Below, piece after piece: positions 48,410 to 60,421 of a DNA stretch of 64,000 bases. Position 1 is the first letter of the stretch, and each line of letters opens with the position of its first letter. Origin of the DNA: Scalesia atractyloides (lineage: Eukaryota > Streptophyta > Magnoliopsida > Asterales > Asteraceae); contig CAMTDV010000013.1 in NCBI GenBank assembly GCA_947069175.1, positions 12,038,501 through 12,102,500 of the forward strand, read 5' to 3'. The notes under the pieces are model-generated. The model had not been told where the DNA came from. It worked only from the letters and a program-made list of their open reading frames with translations, and searched no databases. The translations under genes and the position numbers were made by a program.

Positions 48410-48995
48410 GCACACCCAAGCCTCTGGTAGTCTTTCCGCTCAAAATCGCACCATTTCTCGAAGCAATTTCACTCACCGGAGATTTTCTGCAATCATCGGA
48501 CTTTCGCCAGAAAACCGAGACTCACATCAACACGGTAAATACCTCGACTCTTTCTGTTTCAGTCCATTGTTAGACCATTACTAACATTAATCCATCACCC
48601 AGAATCAATCCCAGACGACGTTGCCGGATATTCTGCTTTCGCCGGAAAACTTCTGAAATTTCCAGAATCACGCTGTGAATCGGTATGATCATCTAAACCT
48701 CCTGATAATCGTTGCTCAGTAGTTCAATTTCACATCTAATCAATCAAAACTGTTAATTGATCTGAACAGACGGAGTTCACAAAACAGAGCCGACGATCCT
48801 TGCCGGAGTTCTGAGGAAGACAATCTGTTCCGGTACATTCTTTCCCCAAACCCTCTCTGTTCATCACATTTCAATCACCTATAAGTTCATTAACTGAATT
48901 TAACAAGAAACAGTTGAAAAATCGTTGTCTGTGTTTTGAACGAAGAAGATGAAGTCGGCCTATTGTATAAGATTAATTAAAACAAGTCATATAAA

Positions 48996-49102
48996 CGGGT
49001 TAGACACACAGTCCAGCGGTGGACTGTGTGCAAACAATAAACACACGTCTCGAGTTCGATCCCTATCACGACCCTATCCTCGGAAATAAAAATGTTTTTT
49101 TT
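48996..49102 (+). other. tRNA-like module B, 5' LTR
   Basis: Hairpin ACACAGTCC-AGCGGT-GGACTGTGT (49006-49029) overlapping an A-box-like CAGTCCAGCGG, B-box-like AGTTCGATCCC (49053-49063), and a T8 run at 49095-49102. Confidence 0.75.
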
Positions 49103-49162
49103 AAAACCGAACCGGGTTAACTCACTGTAAGATGATAAGTATAATAAAAATCAGAATATTAA

Positions 49163-49269
49163 CCAGGTTAGACACACAGTCCAGCGGTGGACTGTGTGCA
49201 ACACTAATCACAGGTCCCGGGTTCGAGACCTGTTGACGGCACCGGTTCGATACAATTAAAAATCTTTTT
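49163..49269 (+). other. tRNA-like module C, 5' LTR
   Basis: Same hairpin as module B (49174-49197), perfect B box GGTTCGAGACC (49220-49230), T5 at 49265-49269. Confidence 0.78.
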
Positions 49270-49331
49270 AAAATAAATGAATTCTGATTAACTTAAATAG
49301 TGTATAAATATAATTAAAAACAGAAATATTT

Positions 49332-49412
49332 CGGGTTAGACACGTAGCTCAGTTGGTAGAGTTGCGTGCACGCGTACGGGAGGTCACCGGTTCGAGTCTC
49401 ACCCAGCGCATA
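49332..49412 (+). other. tRNA-like module D, 5' LTR
   Basis: Perfect A box TAGCTCAGTTGG (49345-49356) in a stem CACGTAGCTC/GAGTTGCGTG, B-box-like GGTTCGAGTCT (49389-49399). The closest of the four to a true tRNA D-arm. No T5 run nearby in this LTR. Confidence 0.78.
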
Positions 49413-49914
49413 CTTATACACGACCGAACCGGTCAACAGTCAAACGGTCAACGGTCAACTGGTCAAAAAGTCAAAAAAATTTATTTTATTTTATTTATTT
49501 ATTTTATTTAAAAATCAATTAAAAATACTTAAAAATAATATTTTTAAAGTTAGAAAATTTCCTTGAACTCACAAGAATAAACCGAACAATCCCATTAAAG
49601 AACACTAATTAAAAATACTAATCTCAAATAAGAGTTTATTTATTTATCGAACTATTATTTTATTATTTAGGTTAGTTCCTTTGTCGATTGAATCCGAATT
49701 CGTGCGCATTCATCATCAATCCAAGAAACGCACCCACTGTGAGTGAATTCTTACAAATTCCCCTTTTTATTCATGTTATGGGGTGTATCATGTGTCGCTT
49801 AAACTAATTCGTTTATTCAAACTCGTGCTATACCATATTATGATCTAAACTTAGAATGTAAACATTGTTTGTTGTCATGTATTACACATTGTCAAGTTGT
49901 ATGCAAATTATTTG

Positions 49915-50077
49915 TTAGGCCCATTAGTTCCTCGTGGGAGACGAGTTGAACAACGCGTGCCTTAAAACTCATTCATTAGGCCCATCAGTTCGTAGAACAA
50001 CGCGTGCCTCAAAACTCATTCATTAGGCCCATCAGTTCGTGGGAGACGAGTTGAACAACGCGTGCCTCAAAACAATC
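49915..50077 (+). repeat. Tandem repeat array in the 5' LTR
   Basis: Three units of TTAGGCCCATCAGTTC...AACAACGCGTGCCT, in a long form with the hairpin CTCGTGGGAGACGAG and a short form without it. Confidence 0.88.
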
Positions 50078-50484
50078 TATTGTTGTATGTGTGTGCAATA
50101 TTTAATATTAAGTGTTTTGTGAATAAATTTACATCTACATTTACTCATATGTGGTTATGCACTTTATTTTATAATCAATTCAATAAACACGTTTAAATGT
50201 TTTAATAGGATTCACTTGCCAACTTTTTGTTGATCCAAAAACCATTTTTACACATGATACAGGTGGACAGGATGAAGCAAGGAACACATAGGAAAGTGCC
50301 TTAGAAGAAAAATAATGAAGCCTTGAAAGATGTATAGAACATGTTGAACTTGTATGATATGATTGTATGAACTCCTTTAAATTGTAATAATAAATATGAA
50401 ACATTATAATAAATGTCATGAGCTTTGATGAAAACCCAATCATGCCCCGATCACCTTTTCCGTTGCGGGTCGGGGTGTGCAGAT

Positions 50485-50496
50485 TGGTATCAGAGC
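50485..50496 (+). other. Primer-binding site of the gag-only element
   Basis: TGGTATCAGAGC, complementary to the 3' end of plant initiator tRNA-Met, three bases after the 5' LTR. Confidence 0.92.
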
Positions 50497-51330
50497 TTTT
50501 GACTATAGGGATATAGGATAGGTTATTAGACCCTTAGAGCCTATACTATAGTTGATTAGATTTTAATTGTTTATGTGGTTACATGCAAACTCATGATGTT
50601 TATTTTCTTTCATATTTATTACATACACAAATGCATGCAAACACTTTCAATATTACATTTTGTGATACATAATGAATTATACTTACAGTCAAACATACAT
50701 ACTTACATACATATTCATCATACATATTTCAATGTTCACATATTCAAATCATCTTCATACTTACGTTATTCAAGATTTTGTCGCATTTTTCATTTTTCAA
50801 ATCTCATCAAAGTGAGTTCTGCGACGGGCATGTAGTAACTGTAAGGGTACAAGTACCGGTAGTCGGAACGTCCTGTCTAGTTTGGCATTCGTATAAATCC
50901 AATATAACGGACCAGTTTGCCTACCTGGGTACTAACGATGAGAGTACGAAGGACCTATTAGGCCAAAGCATGCCACACCAAACGTCGTTCGAACTAACCC
51001 CACTTTGAGTTGTCACCGTGTCCACACCGGGATACATTCCGAATATCATACATTACATACATATTTCTCGATTTTCTCCGGGTTTTAGTGTACGTAATCA
51101 GGCTAACACATGCGAACCATATGAAAAACCCGGTAATCATGGGGGCCCACATGATTACGAAGGTGAAGTATGGCGGCATGCAAGGCCCAATTACGAGCAA
51201 AGCCCAAGACATCCTAAGGATGTAGTAGATTTATTATTATTCTATATTTATTTTATGAATGTTCATTCCTAAATACGACACATGACCCCTAAAACGTCCA
51301 ACTCATACTCTTGATATGTATTCCTTGTAG
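50497..51330 (+). other. 5' leader of the gag-only element
   Basis: Non-coding leader between primer site and gag. It matches 61839-62666 of the second element through landmarks such as GGGTACAAGTACCGGTAGTC and ACCAGTTTGCCTACCTGG. Confidence 0.8.
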
Positions 51331-52674
51331 ATGTCTTCTAATTCCGCTCGTAGGAAGATGAGATCAGGAAAAGCCCGCGAGCGCATGGCTGCCCAAATCG
51401 CTCAACAAATGGCTGCCGTAATACCCAACATTGTAGTTCAAGTTCAACAAGCCCTTACCGCTAATCCCGTCAATCAAGGAGATCAAAATGTTGTCAACCC
51501 TCCCCCAATTACCACTAAATGCACCTTCAAGCATTTCAAATCCTGCGACCCTCCAAAATACGAAGGGACTGAAGGTGTCACCGCTCTCCTCCATTGGTTT
51601 GAAGAAATGGAAAACACGTTTCTAAATTGTGATTGCCCCGATGATCGCAAAGTGCGATATGCTACTGGTCGTTTACTTGGAGTAGCACTTACATGGTGGA
51701 ATACAGAGAAGGCCAAACGAGGTGTTGAAGATGCTATGACTTTGACTTGGGAAGAGTTGAAGGAAATCATGACAAGACGGTTTTGCCCAAGAAGCGAAAT
51801 CAAGAAATTGGAGGATGAGTTCTATTCTTTGAAACAAAAGGAAGGCGACCACACCACATACAACAAGAGATTCCTCGAGTTAAATCAAATGGTTCCCAAC
51901 TTGTTCACTCCTCTCTACCGTTTGATCGAGCACTACATCCGAGGTCTTCCTTCAAAAATCCAAGACTCTGTAATAAGTACCACACCTGCAACTTTGGAAG
52001 CAGCAATGGAGTTAGCTATAAAGCTCACCGAAAACCGCATACGTAATAAAGACTTCAAGGAGGAGAAGAAGAAGGATAAAGCATCAACTAAAACCTCAAA
52101 CTCCACCCAAACCGAATCCCCTTCTCAACCCATTTCTAAGAGAAAACGAGATGGGCAAATTTTCGCGGTCACCTAACACAATCAACCAGCTTCACAAGCC
52201 ATACCCCTCCAAGCTATCCCAATCACTCAAGTAGCACCCAACTCAACTTACCCAAATAAGAAACCTTACCTTGGACCTCACCCTCAATGCAACACCTGTT
52301 TTTATCACCATCCATCTACCTTACCTTGTCGACTATGTGCGAATTGTGGACGCTATGGTCATTTGAGCAAGGTTTGTCGCACCTCTCAAAACCCAACCTC
52401 ACCCCCTACTCAAAACATGATCCAAACATATCAACAACCCCAATACCCCATGTTTCCTTATGTTCGAGCTTGTTTTAATTGTGGCGACCCTACCCATTTT
52501 AGAAACACGTGCCCTCGATTGGTTAACATTATAAACGCCCAAGCTCAAGCAAACCCAGTTAACCAAACAAATCAAGAAAACCTAACCACTAGGCCACCAG
52601 CAAGAGGAAGAGTTTTCAACATCAACGCCAATCCTGTTGAAGATAATGACGGCCCAAACGAAACACCCAACTAG
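51331..52674 (+). pseudogene. Ty3/gypsy gag with one in-frame stop
   Basis: Single 448-codon frame. The Retrotrans_gag domain lies at about residues 60-230 (VRYATGRLLGVALTWWNTEK; TWEELKEIMTRRFCPRSEIK; YIRGLPSKIQDSV). It is followed by a Lys-rich linker, a Cys/His cluster CNTCFYHHPSTLPC, and two knuckles CANCGRYGHLSKVC and CFNCGDPTHFRNTC (CX2CX4HX4C, both complete). A TAA at 52174-52176 interrupts it where the second element has a Gln codon; no frameshift occurs. Gag would form the particle and package RNA. As assembled only the 281-residue N-terminal part would be made without readthrough, lacking the knuckles. Confidence 0.9.
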
Positions 52675-52815
52675 TCTCCTTCACCAAAAATCAAGAATTC
52701 AACTCCAACCGCTTAGTTTTTATGTTTTCTTTATGTTTATCTCAACCTTCACGTATCTCAATTATAAATTGGAAATTGTATCCAAGAATCTTATGCGAAT
52801 TACTATTACAGTTTT

Positions 52816-53580
52816 GTTTTATACTCATTGATTTAACATTCATAACATCATACCTCATGACGTATCTCCGTCTCATCATTTAAAGAAGATGGGCTGTGTC
52901 TCACTTCTACATAGACTAACCTCTCCATCATAACAAACGAGAGAGGTACTGTCATCATTCGAACATGTATACTATCAAAATTAAGACTCAAGCTTTGATT
53001 GTTGTGTTTATTTATGTATTAGAGCCACATAGAACTAACCATAACTTGCGGATAAAGCCAATGAAAATTTGACAAGAATATGGTGGATACGCCGCTGGTA
53101 CTTCCTATATATAAGTATTCTTGCCAAAGGATCAAAGGCATTGTCAGGCGGTTATGAGAAGTTCCATGTAGGATTTAGTAATGTCTTGGTTGAAGTTTGT
53201 TTTATACTCACTGATTTAGCATTCATATCATCATACATCTCAACGTATTTCAATCTCATCATTCAAAGAAGTTGGGCTGTGTCTCACTTTTACATAGACT
53301 AACCTCTCCATCATAACAAACGAGAGAGGTACTGTCATCATTCAAACATGTATACTATCAGAATTAAGACTCAGGTTTTGGTTGTTGTGTTTGTTTATGT
53401 TCTAGAGTCACATCATAGAACTAATCATAACTTACTGATAAAACCAATGAAAATTTGACAAGAATATGGTGGATACGCCGCTGGTACTTCCTATATATAA
53501 GTATTTTTGGCAAAGGATCAGAGGCATTGTCAGGCGGTTATGAGAGGTTCCATGTAGGTTTTAGTAGTAGAAGTTTTGTT
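52816..53580 (+). repeat. Tandem duplication in the 3' internal region
   Basis: Two direct copies of about 386 bp (52816-53201 and 53202-53580), sharing GGGCTGTGTCTCACTT, ACGAGAGAGGTACTGTCATC and GGTGGATACGCCGCTGGTAC. They occupy the place where pol would lie. Non-coding. Confidence 0.88.
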
Positions 53581-53845
53581 TTAGGATATAACCTTATCTT
53601 TTCAAACGTATCAAAACTCTTGTGCATAAAATCATACTTAGTCAATCAACTCTGTTAATCAATATTCTTCATTGTAGGCAACAAAAAGCGATTCCTGTAG
53701 CAGGGTATTCAACCCTTACAAGGAACGTTACCGCCACAAACAAAATTTAAACTCTTACTTCCTTCTAAGTATGCAATTGTCAAATTAAAACATCATCCTT
53801 TAGAGAAACATACCACTACTTAAATTTCGGGATGAAATTTCTAAA

Positions 53846-53857
53846 AGTAGGGGATAC
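53846..53857 (+). other. Polypurine tract of the gag-only element
   Basis: AAGTAGGGGATAC directly precedes the TGTAACATCC start of the 3' LTR; a purine tract in this position primes plus-strand DNA. Confidence 0.7.
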
Positions 53858-54031
53858 TGTAACATCCGTAAAAAACCGGGTTAACCAAACCCGCTTCGTT
53901 TATTAACCGAACATCCAGTTAAAAATTTCGTTGCGTATTTATGACGTATTTTAATTTTAAACGATACATAATTAATAAACAATTTAGAATTTATAAACTA
54001 TATTTGTTAAAAAGTAAAAATAAAATCATTA

Positions 54032-54122
54032 AAAAGAAAAACAGGCTGCCGGGATTCGAACCCGGGTCAGCCGGGTGGAACATCAAAGACTTAACTAGCA
54101 CACATCCAACCACTCCGCCACT
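54032..54122 (-). other. tRNA-like module A (antisense), 3' LTR
   Basis: A box at 54120-54110, B box GGTTCGAATCC at 54062-54052, T5 at 54041-54037 on the minus strand. Confidence 0.8.
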
Positions 54123-54981
54123 TGTGTTATTTGATAATATATCGAAACAATTAATACATATAACAAAACTCAAAATCAAATCCAGTCAACAGCGCGCCCA
54201 TTTCGCAGTCGCCAGAAAATCTGACGATTTCGCCAATTATCGACGGTTTCTTTTGACTTAACGAACGTATTAACGTCGCCATCGGTTATAACCGATGTCT
54301 AGTTCCGCGACATCAGTCATAACCGCCGGAGAAAGGCTGACCAATGAATCGAGACTAGAAACAGACCCAATTCAACTTGATTCTTCCCTATAAATGCACA
54401 CCCAAGCCTCTGGTAGTCTTTCCGCTCAAAATCGCACCATTTCTCGAAGCAATTTCACTCACCGGAGATTTTCTGCAATCATCGGACTTTCGCCGGAAAA
54501 CCGAGACTCACATCAACACGGTAAATACCTCGACTCTTTCTGTTTCAATCCATTGTTAGACCATTACTAACATCAATCCATCACCCAGAATCAATCCCAG
54601 ACGACGTTGCCGGATATTCTGCTTTCGCCGGAAAACTTCTGAAATTTCCAGAATCACGCTGTGAATCGGTATGATCATCTAAACCTCCTGATAATCGTTG
54701 TTCAGTAGTTCAATTTCACATCTAATCAATCAAAACTGTTAATTGATCCGAACAGACGGAGTTCACAAAACAGAGCCGACGATCCTTGCCGGAGTTCTGA
54801 GGAAGACAATCTGTTCCGGTACATTCTTTCCCCAAACCCTCTCTGTTCATCACATTTCAATCACCTATAAGTTCATTAACTGAATTTAACAAGAAACAGT
54901 TGAAAAATCGTTGTCTGTGTTTTGAACGAAGAAGATGAAGTCGGCCTATTGTATAAGATTAATTAAAACAAGTCATATAAA

Positions 54982-55088
54982 CGGGTTAGACACACAGTCC
55001 AGCGGTGGACTGTGTGCAAACAATAAACACACGTCTCGAGTTCGATCCCTATCACGACCATATCCTCGAAAATAAAAATGTTTTTTTT
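54982..55088 (+). other. tRNA-like module B, 3' LTR
   Basis: Hairpin 54992-55015, B-box-like 55039-55049, T8 at 55081-55088. Confidence 0.75.
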
Positions 55089-55148
55089 AAAACCGAACCG
55101 GGTTAACTCACTGTAAGATGATAAGTATAATAAAAATCAGAATATTAA

Positions 55149-55255
55149 CCAGGTTAGACACACAGTCCAGCGGTGGACTGTGTGCAACACTAATCACAGG
55201 TCCCGGGTTCGAGACCTGTTGACGGCACCGGTTCGATACAATTAAAAATCTTTTT
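55149..55255 (+). other. tRNA-like module C, 3' LTR
   Basis: Hairpin 55160-55183, B box GGTTCGAGACC 55206-55216, T5 at 55251-55255. Confidence 0.78.
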
Positions 55256-55317
55256 AAAATAAATGAATTCTGATTAACTTAAATAGTGTATAAATATAAT
55301 TAAAAACAGAAATATTT

Positions 55318-55468
55318 CGGGTTAGACACGTAGCTCAGTTGGTAGAGCTGCGTGCACGCGTACGGGAGGTCACCGGTTCGAGTCTCACCCAGCGCATACT
55401 TATACACGACCGAACCGGTCAACAGTCAAACGGTCAACGGTCAACTGGTCAAAAAGTCAAAAATTTTT
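55318..55468 (+). other. tRNA-like module D, 3' LTR
   Basis: Stem CACGTAGCTC/GAGCTGCGTG (55327-55354; one more Watson-Crick pair than in the 5' LTR), B-box-like 55375-55385, T5 at 55464-55468. Confidence 0.78.
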
Positions 55469-55892
55469 ATTTTCTTTTATTTATTTATTTTATTTAAAAA
55501 TCAATTAAAAATACTTAAAAATAATATTTTTAAAGTTAGAAAATTTCCTTGAACTCACAAAAATAAACAGAACAATCCCATTAAAGAACACTAATTAAAA
55601 ATACTAATCTCAAATAAGAGTTTATTTATTTATCGAACTATTATGTTATTATTTAGGTTAGTTCCTTTGTCGATTGAATCCGAATTCGTGCGCATTCATC
55701 ATCAATCCAAGAAACGCACCCACTGTGAGTGAATTCTTACAAATTCCCTTTTTATTCATGTTATGGGGTGTATCATGTGTCGCTTAAACTAATTCGTTTA
55801 TTCAAACTCGTGCTATACCATATTATGATCTAAACTTAGAATGTAAATATTGTTTGTTGTTATGTATTACACATTGTCAAGTTGTATGCAAA

Positions 55893-56120
55893 TTATTTGT
55901 TAAACTCATTCATTAGGCCCATCAGTTCGTAGAACAACGCGTGCCTCAAAACTCATTATTAGGCCCATCAGTTCCTCGTGGGAGACGAGTTGAACAACGC
56001 GTGCCTTAAAACTCATTCATTAGGCCCATCAGTTCGTAGAACAACGCGTGCCTCAAAACTCATTCATTAGGCCCATCAGTTCCTCGTGGGAGATGAGTTG
56101 AACAACGCGTGCCTCAAAAC
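55893..56120 (+). repeat. Tandem repeat array in the 3' LTR
   Basis: Four units against three in the 5' LTR, with long (hairpin-bearing) and short units alternating. Confidence 0.88.
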
Positions 56121-56529
56121 AATCTATTGTTGTATGTGTGTGCAATATTTAATATTAAGTGTTTTGTGAATAAATTTACATCTACATTTACTCATATGTG
56201 GTTATGCACTTTATTTTATAATCAATTCAATAAACACGTTTAAATGTTTTAATAGGATTCACTCGCCAACTTTTTGTTGATCCAAAAACCATTTTTACAC
56301 ATGATACAGGTGGACAGGATGAAGCAAGGAACACATAGGAAAGTGCCTTAGAAGAAAAATAATGAAGCCTTGAAAGATGTATAGAACATGTTGAACTTGT
56401 ATGATATGATTGTATGAACTCCTTTAAATTGTAATAATAAATATGAAACATTATAATAAATGTCATGAGCTTTGATGAAAACCCAATCATGCCCCGATCA
56501 CCTTTTCCGCTGCGGGTCGGGGTGTGACA

Positions 56530-57730
56530 TGTAATACACGAGAGTTTTTAGAGATATAACTTTTTTATTATTTAGTAAACAATATTACATTTATTCACCC
56601 TGTGTAATACACGTGATTTTAAAGATATATCTTTTTTTAAGTGTCACACTAAGGTTGGTCGACAAAGACTGCCTCCTTAGCTGCCGAAAATGAAAGGCTT
56701 CGAGTAAAGTAAATGAGTTAGGAAACTGAGTGCCTCATTTATGGGACACTTGTCATCATATTAGGTCACGTCTTATGATTAATTATTATTTTAGTTTAAT
56801 ATTTTATAATTAATTATAGATAACACTCCTACTAAATATTATTTAGTTTAATATCTTATGTATAATTACTGTTTATTTTAATTTCTTCTAATTAATTACA
56901 GATAACTCTCATACTAAATATTATTTTGTTTAATCTCTTCTATTTAATTATAGATAATTATTTAGTTTAAATTTAATATATACTTCTCATCTATAATATT
57001 ATTTATTTGATTTTCTATATCATATGAAATACACCTACTTTTTATTTGTAATATACAAATTTATTTTTATTCTTTCTGATGATGTAATTATCTCTAATAA
57101 ACTTTAATATTTTATCATAGTATAATAATGCTAGACATAAAATTGAAAAAAACATTTTGGATGACATCAATAACTTAAGACATAATATAATTATATGTAT
57201 AATATGCACTTTTTAATAAAATGATAACAAACAAAATTGCAAATATAAAATCATTGGTTTTACTAATGATAACAAAGTCTTAGTTTTTTTAAATTAGGTT
57301 TATTACGGGATTTTTTTAAATAGAATTTATATTTTATCACGCCAATGGCTCATTGTTTGCTTCTTAAATAACATGTTTGACAACTGTATATTCTTTTTAA
57401 TAATCATTTCCGCAATTACCGTATCTATCGCAAACCGAGTATATCCATTAGTTTTTTTAAATATAATTTTCTTATTATTTGGTATAAAAAATCATATTTA
57501 TTCAAGCCGTGTAATACAAGAGAGTTTTTAGAGATATAACTTATTTTTATTATTTAGTAAATAATATTACATTTATTCACCCTGTGTAATATACGTTGTT
57601 TTAAAAAATATAACTTTTTTAACATAAAATTACATTTATTCAATTTATGTAATGTAAAAGATTTATAAAAATATTTTTTATTATTTAATATATAAAAAAT
57701 CATTTGTTCAATCCATGTATTATAAAGTGT
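56530..57730 (+). repeat. AT-rich repeat, copy B, with TTATTCAACCTGTGTAATAC-type units
   Basis: Bases 56740-57530 repeat 47101-47871. Short units around TTATTCA..C.TGTGTAATACACG recur near 56525, 56593, 57495, 57578, 57644 and 57708 at irregular 65-85 base spacing in the tail. No coding capacity. Confidence 0.7.
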
Positions 57731-58390
57731 TATAACCTAGTATCATAATGTTGGGTTGGTGCAAAATAAATACAACTTTCTTTGAATGGTAATTAGGACG
57801 TAACTATTTGGTTATTAACTATAAATACAAGATATTTTTTCTTGCATGGTATTGAATATATGTTTTTTATAATTAGATATTAACAAATGGTTTGAAGATT
57901 ACGAAGGGAAATTAGTTATGATAACATGCCTCACACTATAAGGTTGGACAATCTAGGCGAGCGTCACCGTCCAACTCAGCTCTTTAACGTCCTTAACACC
58001 GCAAAAGAGGCGTCAAAAAGGGGTGTGATGATTTGATCTGCCAAGCCCTTAACAGGCGCGAGAAGAGAAGAAAAGGAGATACCCAAAACCACCAACACCT
58101 TCGCCTACCCTCATCACCACCATTGTCTGTCTTCATTGACGGGAAGAACGATCGGTTGGAGCCATGGTCGACCTCCATCTCCTTATCCGTTCACCCACAA
58201 GCTGTTGTTGTCGATTGATATTTGTGGTTAGGTTTTTCTAAATAGGTTACATTTGAAGATGAGCTGATAAATGAGCTAATTTAAAATGAGTTTATAAATG
58301 AAATAACTAAGTGGGTATATAATGAAACGTTTCGCATTCTTATACTTTCCTTATTTAGAAGTTGTAACCATATTTCTATTTATAGAAACT
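57731..58390. other. Region without recognised gene
   Basis: GC-richer stretch at 57930-58215 with short ORFs on both strands. No domain recognised; may be a gene or transposon fragment. Confidence 0.35.
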
Positions 58391-59543
58391 TGTATTCGTG
58401 TCTTATTCGTATTTCTCTTTCCAACTTTGTAAATCTGAGGCGATGATCATAATGAAATGCTTATTTTACATATCCTTGTTATACTTGCAATCGATCATTC
58501 GAATACTTATCTACATAGAAAATATACTTATCATACGTACAATCAATAGTTCAAATACATATTTACGTGCAAATTTATACTTATTATACATACAATATTC
58601 ATATGTTACCACCCAATATTGGAAATACTTAAAACCGGCTAAGACATGCGAAAACGGCCCAAATAGGTCAGCTTCGCACGAAGTGCACATGACTTTGCAT
58701 GAAGTGAAGCCATCTCGTGCGAAGTGGTGCCCAGCTCGTACGAACTGCACCTGTTCGCCTATAAATAAGACGCACTCTCACAACTTCAAACTTTCCGTAC
58801 ATTCTCACTCTCAGATTTCCGGATTCGTGGCAGATTATTCTCAGCTTCTAAGTGAGTTTTAGCTCACTACGTTCCTTACCTTTCATAACTGCTTCATCTT
58901 TTTATCCTTTTTCCTTTGTACCAAATGTGACCGCTGACTTAGTTCATCATCCTCACTAGGATTGGACTACATTTCAGCAAGTGTGAGAACTTTGGGAGCC
59001 TTGGCTACCCGGATTAAGTTCCACACCTCACTTGGACATCTTGTATATTTACTTTTTGTACATTCATAACCAACCGGGTAATCAACTATGTTGATTAACT
59101 TTGAGCTTTGGTGAATCATATAACGAGGTATTCATACATCCTTACTTGACATTTATGACATATCTGACGGACTAAGTATATAAATTATATAAAAACATAT
59201 TTTCCTTACAAACTGGTCAGGATATTGACACTATCAAATACTGATTTAGTGTTGTGACCTCAGACTATCCTGTCTCATTCCTAAAGCTCCTCGTTCACAG
59301 AAACCAGTGTCGAAACGGGTGTTAAACAAGCAGAATCATGCCAGAACTGTCACTTTGCACGTTGTAAACAGTCACTTCATAAGAAAGTGCAAGTCACTTC
59401 GCACGAAGTGGTGTTTTCTATGTTCTCATTCCGTATTTTTCGGAATCCTCGTCCGAGTCATTCGTTAAACATAGTCTATTCACACACCTCTGTTTACCCC
59501 TTGTAGGGTAACTTCGGTGTGCATCGCCTCAACACTCCAACAC
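58391..59543 (+). repeat. Unclassified repeat with TTCGCACGAAGTG palindromes
   Basis: The palindrome TTCGCACGAA or close variants appears near 58672, 58717 and 59398, with a TATA-like CCTATAAATAAG at 58757. Probably part of another LTR element; ends not found. Confidence 0.4.
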
Positions 59544-59750
59544 TGTAACATTTGTCGTAAACGGGTTCTAAAACCCGCTCCGTTTTGTAAATGAAAGTAT
59601 ACGTTATGATGTTCGTTACGCGTTTATGTTACACATTTAAAATTTGTTATTAGTATTAAATAATAAATGATAATAATAAAGTTTAAATAAATAATAAAGT
59701 TTAAAATAATAATAACACAAACTAAAATTGAATAATAAAAATAAAACAAG

Positions 59751-59830
59751 AAAAGGGTGTGGACCGCGGGTATCGAACCCGGGTCTCCACCAAACAAAAC
59801 ACACAACACACCACTACACCACACACACAT
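59751..59830 (-). other. tRNA-like module A (antisense), second element
   Basis: Minus strand: A box TGGTGTAGTGG (59821-59811), B box GGTTCGATACC (59779-59769) in an intact T-arm (CGGG, TTCGATA, CCCG). Only T4 follows. Most of the sequence between the boxes has diverged while both boxes still fit the consensus. Confidence 0.78.
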
Positions 59831-60421
59831 ATCTGAAACAATCCCAGATCATATAAATTTTATTTCAAAACAACTTCCTGAAATAAATTTCAAAACACCC
59901 GCCTGTAACGGTTGCAATCTCCAATTCACCATCAAATCTCTGTTTTATTTACGATTTAAACCGGAGAATCGTTTCAAAATTGTGTGTTAAACACATCATT
60001 GGGTCAGCAATGATTCAATTCAGTTATAGAATCATTGTGACAATTAAAGATTGACTGAAACCGCTAAAACCGAAATTCAACTCAATTCAGCACATTCGAC
60101 TATAAATAGTGAGTGATCCATGAACTCATATGGAACTCGCTCATACTCACAAAACACTCTGCACCCTCTGTTTTCAAAATTTTACATCGCTGTAATTATC
60201 TTCAGTCGCCGGAACATCACCGGAGAATTCAAGATCACCCCTGTTCGGTGTAAACACCTTGAATCCTTTTCTTTTTTTATTTATCTTTATATTCAGTAGT
60301 AGTAAAACAATTAATCCAATAAGTGTTATCTGATTTGAAATCGGGTATGTGAACTGTGTTTTTCATAATGAAGAAGATGAAGAGTGTTTGTGTTTAAAAG
60401 AAATAAAAACAGGTAAATACA

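Larger units (their letters stand above)
47872..50481 (+). repeat. 5' LTR of the gag-only element
   Basis: 2,610 bp, TGTAACATCC...GGGGTGTGCA (one base lost from the TGTGACA seen in the 3' LTR). It contains four tRNA-like modules, a TATA box and a tandem repeat array. Confidence 0.93.
47872..56529 (+). mobile_element. Non-autonomous Ty3/gypsy-like element with gag only
   Basis: 5' LTR 47872-50481, internal region 50482-53857, 3' LTR 53858-56529, flanked by a perfect 5-bp duplication TGTAA (47867-47871, 56530-56534). A primer site TGGTATCAGAGC (50485-50496) directly follows the 5' LTR and a purine tract precedes the 3' LTR. Internal DNA encodes gag with two CCHC knuckles but no protease, reverse transcriptase, RNase H or integrase. 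This matches the TR-GAG type of non-autonomous plant elements, which must borrow enzymes from relatives. The LTRs are nearly identical by eye, so the insertion is fairly recent. Confidence 0.93.
53858..56529 (+). repeat. 3' LTR of the gag-only element
   Basis: 2,672 bp, TGTAACATCC...GGTGTGACA. Nearly identical to the 5' LTR apart from scattered substitutions and one additional tandem repeat unit. Confidence 0.93.

Noticed and set aside
57993..58218. Paired ORFs as a small gene
   Set aside because: Mirror-image ORFs of a GC-richer stretch; no domain or homology recognised.
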